A DNA stretch of 64,000 nt from Hydnum rufescens UP504 (taxonomy: Eukaryota > Basidiomycota > Agaricomycetes > Cantharellales > Hydnaceae). The stretch covers positions 151,197 to 215,196 of the forward strand of contig MU129009.1 in assembly GCA_014904985.1 (NCBI GenBank), in the 5' to 3' direction. The position numbers and the translations under genes were made by a program. Below the pieces are notes generated by a model that saw only the letters and a list, made by a program, of their open reading frames with translations, made no database searches and was not told the origin of the DNA. Below, piece by piece: positions 54,927 to 64,000 of this stretch (within the stretch, counting starts at the first letter, position 1; each line of letters opens with the position of its first letter).

Positions 54927-57900
54927 CTACAATGCTGTATATTGATCAATGATCCTTGCAATATTGTATGAACCATATTCTTGGAAATCCCCATCATCCT
55001 TGATCTGGGCTTGGATAGAGCTAGCAGTATGCTGTGTTTCATGGGCATTAGGTGAATGTGTATTCCTCCCATCCCAGATCCAAAGGATGACCACTAGTTT
55101 AACAAGCCAAGATAAGTAATCTCCTGTGCACCTGGAATCAGTCTCAACACTCACAACAAACAAACACCAGATATTGAACATCAGGCTTGGATAGGATAGG
55201 TAGGTGATGCTGTAATGAATGCTTAGACTTCCAGGAGGCAGAACATTAATAAAAACTGAAACTTACCAACAGTTTGAGGAAGGGCACACAAGCCTTGATC
55301 CCCTTCATATTGGAGCACCTAGGAACACCAAAGTGAGATCAGGATATGGTTTGAAGGGCAGATTGACAACATTTACCAAATAGAATCAAGGCACAGGTGA
55401 GCAGTGAATGAGATTGCAATTGTACAGAACCATTTGGCTTTGGCACATTAGATGTGACTTACATTAGCCTACAGAAAATTCAATTACAATGTGCAATTGG
55501 AAATAGAATATGATTCCATTATATAGGTCTAGGAACTCACAAGCTACATTGTAAAGAGCAAAATGGGTATGAGCCAGTGACCAGATAGTGAATAGTAAGA
55601 GATGTGGACTAACATCCTATAGAGTAGATGACACCAAGGAAGGGATCAGCCAGAGATGGTGAATAAAAGGGTGGGGTATGGACCTCCTACAAGGACAAGA
55701 ACACCAACTGCAACATTAGCAAGCAATGATATATTAAGTTCTAAGACATCTGGACCTACAGACTGCATCACCAATGGCACCAGAAGAGGTGTAAGCAAGG
55801 GATGATGCATTGAATTCTGAGGCATCTGGACTTACATCCTACATGGTCAATGCAATCAAAAAATGGATGAGTGTGGATGATGCATTAAATTGTAAGAGAT
55901 CTACTTACAACCTACATTGTTGATGCCACCAAAGGATGAGTCAGCAAGGGACAGTGCACTGAAGTCTAAGACATCTGGACTTACATCCTATGTTGTCAAT
56001 TCCACCAAAGGATGAATCAGTAAGTGACAATACATTGAATTCTGAGACATCCCAACTTACATCCTATGTTGTCAAGGCCACCAAAAGATGAATCAGCAAG
56101 GGACAATACATTGAATTCTAAGACATTCTCACTTACATGCTATATTGTCAATGCCACCAAAAATTAAATCAGCAAGGGACAATGCATTCAATTCTAAGAC
56201 ATCCAGACTCACATACTATGTTGTCAATGCCACCAAAAGATGAATGAGTAAGAGACAATGCATTCAATTCTAAGACATCCTGACTTACAACCTATGTTGT
56301 CAATGCCACCAAAAGATGAATCAGCATGGGACAATTCATTGAACTCTAAGACATCTAGACTCACATACTATGTTGTCAATGCCACCAAAAGATGAACCAG
56401 CAAGGGAAAATGCATTGAATTCAAAGACATCCTGACTTACATGCTATGTTATCAATGCCACCAAAAGATGAATCAGTAAGGCACAATGCATTGAATTCAA
56501 AGACATTCTCACTGACATGCTATATTGTCAACACCCCAAAGATAATCAGCAAGGGGCCAATGCATTGGATTCTATGACATCCTGACTCACAATCTATGGT
56601 TGTCAATCTCCACCAAAAGATGAATCAGCAAGGAACAATGCATTGAATTCTAAGACATCCTGACTCACAAACTATGTTGTCAGTGCCACCAAAGATGAAT
56701 CAGCAAGAGACAATGCATTCAATTCAAAGACATCCTGACTTACACCCTATGTTGGTCAATTCCACCAAAAGATGAATCAGCAAGGGACAATGCATTGAAT
56801 TCTATGACATCCAGGCTTACACCCTATTTTCATTCCCACCAGAAGATGAATCGCAAGGGACATGCATTGAATTCTTGAACTTCAGCTCACATTATGTTGT
56901 CAATGCCACCAAAAGATGAATCAGCAAGGACAATGCATTGAATTCAAAGACATCCTGACTTACAGCTATGTTTCATCCACAAAGATGAACAGAAGGACAA
57001 TGCTTGAATCAGACATCTGACTCAACTATGTCAACCACCAAAAGATAAATCAGCAAGGGCAATGCATTGGATTCTATGACATCCTGACTCACAATCTATG
57101 TTGTCAATTCCACCAAAAGATGAATCAGCAAGGACAATGCATTGAATTCTAAGACATCCTGACTCACAAACTATGTTGTCAAGTGCCACCAAAAGATGAA
57201 TCAGCAAGAGAGACAAATGCATTCAGATTCATAAGACATCTCTGACTTCACACCACTATGTTGTCAATTCCACCAAACAGATGAATCAGCAAGGGACAAT
57301 GCATTGAATTCTAAGACATCCTGACTTACTCCTTTCCAGGCTACACCCTATGTTGTCAATTCCACCAAAAGATGAATCAGCAAGGGACAATGCATTGAAT
57401 TCTTTATTGACATTCAGACTCACATACTATGTTGTCAATGCCACCAAAAGATGAATCAGCAAGGGACAATGCATTGAATTCTAAGACATCCTGACTTACA
57501 CCCTATGTTGTCAATTCCACCAAAAGATGAATCAGCAAGGGACAATGCATTGAATTCTATGACATCTGGACTCACACCCTATGTTTTCAATGCCACCAAA
57601 GGATCAATCAGCAAGGGACAATGCATTGAATTCTATGACATCCTGACTTACAAGCTATGTTGTCAATGCCACCAAAAGATGAATCAGCAAGGGACAATCC
57701 ATTGAATTCTATGACATCCAGACTTACAAACTATGTTGTCAATGCCACCAAAAGATGAATCAGCAAGGGACAATGCATTGAATTCTATGACATCCAGACA
57801 TACAGTCTATGTTGTCAATGCCACCAACAGATGAATCAGTAAGGGACAATACATTTTATTCTATGACCCCCTGACTCACATACTATGTTGTCAATGCCAC

Positions 57901-60900
57901 CAACAGATGAATCAGAAAGGGACAATGCATTGAATTCTAAGACATCCTGACTTACTCCCTATGTTGTCAATGCCACCAAAAGATGAATCAGCAAGGGACA
58001 ATGCATTGAATTCTAAGACACCCTGACTTACATACTATGTTTTCAGTGCCACCAAAAGATGAATCAGCAAGGGATAGTGTGTCAAATTCTCAGACATCCT
58101 GACTTACAGGCTATGTTGTCAATGCCACCAAAAGATGAATCAGCAATGGACAATGCATCAAATTCTAAGACATCCAGACTTACACCCTATGTTGTCAATG
58201 CCACCAAAAGATGAATCAGCCAGGGATAGTGTGTCAAATTCTAAGACAACCAGACTTACTTCCTACATTGTGAATGCCACCCACAGATGCATTAACCGTT
58301 AACCATTCTCCAGAGGGTGGGTGATATGGACTTACATCCTAGTGTTCAGGTGAACCAATCTATCAGCCAGGCACCTGACATTCAATCCTAAGTAATCTCA
58401 TCTTACTGTCTATGTTATCAACACCAGTAAAAGAAAACTCAGCCAGAAGTGTTCTATGGAATTCAAACATCAAAACCTACACTCTTGGTTCCAGATCCCA
58501 CCCAAATATGAATCAGGCAGGGACCATCCATGAGTCCATATGATATCTGGACTTACATACTATGGTAACAATGCCACATGATGATACATCAACCAAGGAC
58601 CACCCAATCAATGGTGGGAGATGCAAACTCACCACCTTACATTCCCATACCACCAAACAATGTATCAGTCAGTGAGCTCACCTCCAATTTCCAGAGATCT
58701 CAACATACATCCTACATTTTTGATACCACCAGGCAATGTGTCAGCTAACACCCATGTATCAAATTGCAGTGGATGCAACTCACTTCCTACATTGTCAATC
58801 CCAGAAAATGATGAATCAGCCAGCAATCCTGCAATCAATTGTGAGAGGTCATGGGCCCACCAGCTACATGGTTGATACCATTCATGGGGTCAGCCTGCCC
58901 ACACACTGAATCCAAAGCAAGCACAGCTTACTTCCTAGGTTGTCAATGTCATCCAGATATGTATTAGCCAGTGATTATGTATCAAGGTGGCAGAGATTAG
59001 ATCTTACTTCCTACATTATCAATGCCACCACAGACTATATTAACCAGTGGCCCCACATTGAATCAGAGGAGACTTACATGCTACATTGTCACAGAACCAA
59101 ACAATGTATCAGAGAGTGACCATGCATTAAATTGTGAAAGATCCAGCCTTACCTCCTACATTTTACATAAGAAATATCAGTCACACCTGTCCATTGGATC
59201 AGAAGTGAAGCAGACTTACAGTCTGCATTGTCAATGCCACCCAAAGATACATTAGCCATCAACCATAGATTGAATACTAAGAAATTGACCCTTACATTCT
59301 ATATTGTCAGTCCCACCAATGGATGTATCAGCCCCACATTCACCCATGGATGGTGGGAGACATGCACTTACTTCCTATTTTATCAATCCCACCCAATGAT
59401 GCATTAGCTGGTACTCACACATCAAACTGGGAGGTATCCAGACTCACATCCTACATTGTAAATACCATGCATTGATGTATCAGCCTGTGACCCACATGAA
59501 ATTGTGAGAGAAGCAGCTCACCAGCTATGTCACAGTGAATGCCACCAGGAGATGGATCAACCAGCAATCACATACAAAATCAAAAGGGCACCCACATTCT
59601 TGATCACCAATGTCATCCAGTGATGTGTCAGCCAGTGATGGTGCATCAATGTGGAGGAGAGCCAGACTTACACCCTATGTTATCAGTTTACCACACAATG
59701 TATTAACCAGTGGCCATACATCAAATTGGAAACTATGCAAACTTACAGCCTGCAGCATTAATGGGACCAAATAATGTGTCAAATATCACCAAAGGACCAC
59801 ACATCATATTGTGAGAGAACTGGACTGACTGCCTACATCATCCATGACAGAGAAAGAAATATCAGCCCACACACACATCAAATTGCAAGAGAGCCAGACT
59901 GACTTCCTACATTGTCCATCATCCAATGATGGATCAGCTAGTGACTCTGTGCTACCTTATAATAATTCCCCACTTACATACTGCATTGTCCATGTCACCA
60001 AATGATACATCAACCAGCAACCACCCATTAATACTGGGAAATATAAACATACCTCCTATTTTATTCCCACCCAATCATATCAGCCAAAGGATCTCATATT
60101 GAGTCCACACTCACATACTATATTGTGAATGTCAACAAAATATTTGTCAATTGGGAACATGCATCATTTAGTTCCAAGACATCTGACATACATACTATGG
60201 TGTTAATGCCACCAAAAGAGGAGTTGGTTATCATACACCAAACTGTGGTGGAAGCCAACCCACATTCTATGTGTTCATGCCACCACAAGTTCTCTCAACT
60301 AGTGACCACATATCAAAATCTGAGAGGTGCAGTCTTACCTCCTACATTGTCAACATCACCAAGAGATATATCAGCTGGCAACAGTGCAGATCCAAATGTG
60401 GGAGATGCATACTCACATGCTATGTGTTCCATGCCACCAAAAGTTGTACAAACAGCAATCTCACATCAAATTCTGAGAGATGCAAACTCACCCCCTGCAT
60501 TGCAGATTCCACCAGAAGTTGAGGGAACAGCCATGCATTGAATGGTGGGATATCCAGACTCACATACTGTGTTCCCAATGGCATCAAGAAATGTATCAGC
60601 CAGCTACCATGTATCAAATTGTCAGAGATCCAGACTGACCAACTATTGTCAACACCGCAAAGAGAGATATAAGTCAGTGATCATGCAACAAATGTAAATG
60701 CCTGTGGCCATACCTCCTGCATTGTCAATGCCATCCAATGCACCAATGTCACCACCAGTTATTGCAGTTAAAGTATATGACACAATCAGTACACCACTCA
60801 CATGTGACACAGTCACTCACCAGGAGAATCCTGAACCTGTTATCTGCACATAACTGGGATTCTTCATCTTCCCCAGGTCCTGGGGTTCTGGCCATGATGT

Positions 60901-62130
60901 TCCCTAAATATAGTCAATTTATATCATTGCCTTATCAATAGAACTTCAGAGTGTACCTTCAGCTCTGCTGTCAAGGACACTATGAGATAAAGATAACTGT
61001 TAGTCACTATCAATCTGTTGGACATCCACACTCACCACTCTAAAACATATATGGTATGAATTCGGCAGTTTCTTTTCTAAACCGTGAGGCTGAGCAACAA
61101 TCTCCGGGCTTCATGGGGAAGTGCATCCATGGTGGTTCGAAGAAGTTGCTCGCATGATGCTATACTCTGCTTAGTATCTTAATGCATGTCTTTAACCCAT
61201 AGATTTGAGTGCCGAAATTGCTATTTGGATAGAGCATACATACTTCCAACCCTGATGAAACCAGCAGGTGGGTACTGCTGCTTCTGAAATTGTGTCTCGA
61301 GTCCATCAATAAATTCAGCTACTTTTCGCTTCACCTCCGGGACACAATCAAGGAAATCGGATGGGCTGTGAGCAGGACCAAGAACCTCACTCATGATTTT
61401 TGTCTCTTTTCCATCCAACTTGGTGAAAATCCCAATAACAGGTACTGAGGGATACATGGGCAAGTGTGTACAGATCGGGTCAAATGCTGGAACTCCTGAG
61501 ACGTACCTGATGCTGTAGGTTTGGAGAAAAAGCCCGACTGTAGGAATCCAAAGGGCCTGTCACTATCTGTTGGATACAGAGCCTGTAATAATTGATGAGT
61601 CAAAGTATGAGGACATGTGAATGTGCCCAGGTGAACGCACCAAACCGCATGCAGTTGCTGTGAAGGCGGAGCTAGCGAGCGCTTTCGAATAAATTCCCAG
61701 ACGGCCTCGACCTCCTTGACCCCTCCGGCTTCGAAACCACCAGAGTCGTGAAAGACGAAATCGAGGTTTGATGCGTAAGTGATTTCATCGTCAATATTGT
61801 GGATCCCACGCTAGATCGTGTGAAAGCATCGAGCAACCGTAGTGTACATTTGATAGGATGGCTCTTACTTGATCGTATCCCCTGGGGACTTCCTTGATCT
61901 GAGAGAAAGGTATCCATTAGACCAGCAGCTCTACTGAGTTGAACATCTGTGGTAACTACACGTTTTCTGTTCCGGGTCACTATAGCCACGCCGGCGGGGC
62001 TGTCCGTTAGTCTTTCGAGGAGAGTGGTCTTTCCTGCGTTCGCCGGTCCAAGTATGAGGACCCTGAAGCGGTTCTTTGCATCGCTGTCTTTGTTGGTGGC
62101 TTTAAAATGCTTGAGAATAGATTTCCACAT
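54927..62130 (-). CDS. G-domain GTPase with a long run of one-codon exons (right copy, probably decaying)
   Basis: Inverted paralogue of the gene at 7793. Exons on the minus strand: 62130-61960, 61898-61869, 61810-61641, 61582-61507, 61444-61036, 60979-60957, 60903-60821, then about 70 one-codon exons, a 6-nt exon 55468-55463, and 55318-55267 and 55093-54927. G1 GPANAGKT, RGIHNIDDEITY, FHDSGGFEAGG and G4 TKLD are intact. Faults: 61582-61507 is 1 nt shorter than its partner, giving a frameshift, and the fifth exon has stops at 61223-61221, 61181-61179 and 61079-61077. The C-terminal exons (VLQYEGDQGLCALPQT, GRNTHSPNAHETQHTA) align with the left gene, with an in-frame 24-nt difference. It is either a pseudogene or spliced differently in the fifth exon. 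Confidence 0.6.
55463..60820 (-). repeat. Right array of one-codon exons (about 70 units)
   Basis: On the minus strand each unit is GTAAGT, branch CTGAT, acceptor ACATAG, 3 nt. Lower coordinates of the first 35 exons: 60714, 60640, 60564, 60492, 60417, 60339, 60264, 60192, 60115, 60053, 59978, 59904, 59830, 59747, 59672, 59596, 59522, 59448, 59372, 59296, 59220, 59153, 59078, 59008, 58932, 58861, 58784, 58709, 58633, 58557, 58481, 58407, 58336, 58260, 58184. The last three single codons (55684 GAG, 55614 GAT, 55541 CTT) match the end of the left array. The core (about 55800-58250) is homogenised with its own consensus (GTCAGGATGTCTTAGAATTC), different from that of the left array. Confidence 0.8.
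56490..57350 (-). repeat. Indel-rich block in the right array
   Basis: Units here have many 1-3 nt losses and gains (for example around 56860-56900 and 56960-57040) and a 15-nt insertion near 57330. Splice signals are broken in several units. This may be local decay or uncorrected sequencing error. Confidence 0.7.
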
Positions 62131-62859
62131 AGCTGAAGGACTAGAGAAGGAGAGGCGTCGGTGTACGTGGATATGTGTTAAGTCCGTTCAATCCGTGCAC
62201 ATGATAAGAAGTGTCAAAGCCAGGCAGCAGGAGCATTCCTGTTATGTCAACTTGACTAGCTTCTGTCGGAGAAGCACGAACTTCCATGTGAAATTTGGTT
62301 GGCCCGATCTTATCCTTTTGGGCCCACTCGTTCCTGATCACACTGGAGAACAACCCGATGTTATCTTAGTGACTAGGATGGAGTCAGGCCGAAGCGGCAT
62401 CCTAGACGGCGGCTATGGGAGAGGCGCGCTCGACCTCGCCTCCCTGCTGACATCAGTTATCGACTGCAGGGATCCGACTCCTTCAAACAGTCCATAGCTT
62501 TCTGTACGGTCTATTCTGATCTCAACTTATCTTCAGGATGCGCACTGGCTCTGTACTCCATCTGTTAGCTAATAATGCCGCTCTTCAACCGTCCTTCGGG
62601 GACACCTCGTTCGTCCGGAATCGTGCAGCTACCTCGTATACTGTAGATTCCACTGATCCAGGCATCCAGACTTCGAGTGAGACTGGAATAGTCCAGCCAT
62701 CCGGATGAATCAATCCCACCAACCAGTCTCAGGACTTCGCGGGGGCTTAGGCCCACCACCGACATTCACCTAGGGGATTCTAGGTATGCTACGTATGTCG
62801 CCCGTACCTCTGTCAGTGCTCAACTGGCGTCGTTAGGTTCAGGGTGCTCGTGGCAAAGT
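62131..62859 (-). promoter_or_regulatory. Probable 5' region of the right microexon GTPase gene
   Basis: No gene. Blocks match, inverted and diverged, 7081-7792. Promoter role is inferred from position. Confidence 0.4.
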
Positions 62860-63993
62860 GAGCCATGCACCCTTTCCGATACATAGCACTCCGTGTAGAA
62901 CATTCGCAGGAAAGACACCTTTGATCAATGCAGCATTCCAGGCCAAAAACCTCACTCTGTATGTTCCTTGCTTCCCCAAATCTCTCATTACTGGATCCCA
63001 ACACATGCGATAGAGAATCTCCGATGACCATGCCACTCAACACGATATCGATCAAGAACTCGCCTCTGATGATAATTATCCACTCATTCTAGACGATTCA
63101 CAAGGTTTTGTTAGTGGAACTATTGAGAATCTTCGAACGGTCTAAGAGTTCATCAAGAGGAGGAGCGCGGAAACGGAGCTCAAAGACAGGCTACATGCTA
63201 TTTGGTGCGTGTAATATCACCTTTTCTCCAGTGTACACTTATGAAAGTGCCATTTCCCACGACGGTTCTAGGTTGTACTGCGGGATTCCCGTTGCTAGAG
63301 GTCGAGTTTTATAGCGAGAAGATGAAATACTCCAGGACAACGCCAACGAGAGTATGTTGATCAGTTCTCGAAACTGGCGTCTCTACGCCGACTGTTGGCG
63401 ACGTATCATTCTGCATCCCCCAAGCCCCGATTATTGCCACATTCATTAAGTAGTGTTCTCGTACGGTCCCTGGGCACGAACACAACCGAATGGGAGTGTC
63501 GAGCCAAAGAGACTGCTACGCAGGCCGTCAAAGTTACCTACGACAAACCGCTTCAACGCGGTACCAGGCATAAACATAGGTAGATCGAGGTTCCCAGTAC
63601 TATTGGTTGGACGATGTTCATTCTCACACTTAACTTAATAGACTCTGATTTCCAGAGACAATCGAGTACAAAGACACCATCGAGAAATTAATCAGCCTCA
63701 CTATCAACTGTATCATCAGAGTCCGGGTGAAGGCCACCGGTCCGAAAACCCAGACAACGTCGGGCCAGGGTGCTGCTGATTCAGAGCAACCGGATTTTGG
63801 AGGCCGGCTCTTCACAGTTGCTCATAGAGATACTCTTGGAACAACGATCTCAACATCGATTGAGTATGTCAGTGTCGTCTGGAATTTTAACGATCCAAAC
63901 CATCCGGCACATTTTGCACTCCTTGCGACGATTGTTCGCACTAATCGAATTCTCAGGTGTAGTGTCTACGCTCGAAAGAATTCAGAAACCTGA
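62860..63993 (+). pseudogene. Decayed G-domain GTPase, right copy
   Basis: From about 62900: FAGKTPLINAAF (G1-like), ISDDHATQHDIDQELASDD, LDDSQGF (G3-like DxxG), IENLRTV, one stop, EFIKRRSAETELKDRLHAIW, then a GTGCGT donor as in the large genes. Later frames give GIPVARGRVL and, after an acceptor near 63655, IEKLISLTINCIIRVRVKATG to a TGA at 63991. At least two stops interrupt the domain. It mirrors 6657-7080 and lies divergent to the right microexon gene. Confidence 0.55.
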
Positions 63994-64000
63994 TGACGCA

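Overview
The window looks like an agaricomycete (mushroom-forming basidiomycete) chromosome segment. The evidence is short GT-AG introns with CTRAY branch points, two agaricomycete-type F-box genes, fungal G-domain (MMR_HSR1-like) GTPase genes, a chromodomain Ty3/Gypsy element, a second Gypsy family with long LTRs, and a Tad-like LINE tail. No bacterial gene organisation, rRNA or convincing tRNA is seen. One 25-N scaffold gap lies at 35350-35374. Layout: 1-680 holds the 5' part of an unknown gene (minus strand). 1400-6203 holds two tandem F-box genes (minus). 6657-7080 is a decayed GTPase (minus). 7793-15666 is a GTPase gene (plus). 15667-54926 is nested transposon and satellite DNA: TIR elements, a chromovirus at 17480-26417, a 21-bp satellite, mirror-image arrays of intron-like units that each carry palindromes, a second Gypsy family and a LINE fragment. 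54927-62130 is the inverted paralogue of the GTPase gene (minus), and 62860-63993 is the inverted counterpart of the decayed GTPase. The two GTPase genes are therefore convergent arms of an old, diverged inverted duplication about 39 kb apart. The main discovery is inside these GTPase genes. After a G domain spread over seven ordinary exons, the left gene enters a 6-kb array in which AG and GT splice signals are separated by exactly 3 nt about 79 times, i.e. 79 consecutive putative one-codon exons of phase 0 separated by introns of about 73 nt. A 6-nt exon and two normal C-terminal exons follow. The inverted paralogue has the same plan with about 70 units. The first six one-codon exons are identical in the two genes, 17 of the first 31 aligned codons match, the array ends with the same E-D-L codons, and the C-terminal exons are conserved with frame-preserving indels, although the introns have diverged. 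This argues that the codon array is, or was, a real protein-coding part of the gene and not a plain minisatellite. In the middle of each array the introns are nearly identical while the 3-nt exons differ, so the variable part of the repeat is the coding part. Because every unit is phase 0, skipping any unit would keep the frame, so the locus could make many peptide variants by splicing (inference). The left gene is largely open but has Met in place of the G4 lysine. The right gene keeps G1 and G4 but has a 1-nt deletion and three in-frame stops, so it is probably decaying. The transposon-rich core and both arrays look poor in CpG, and many retroelement stops are TGA or TAG, as expected from methylation or RIP-like decay; both flanks look CpG-rich. 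All calls come from reading the sequence; no search or computation was run.
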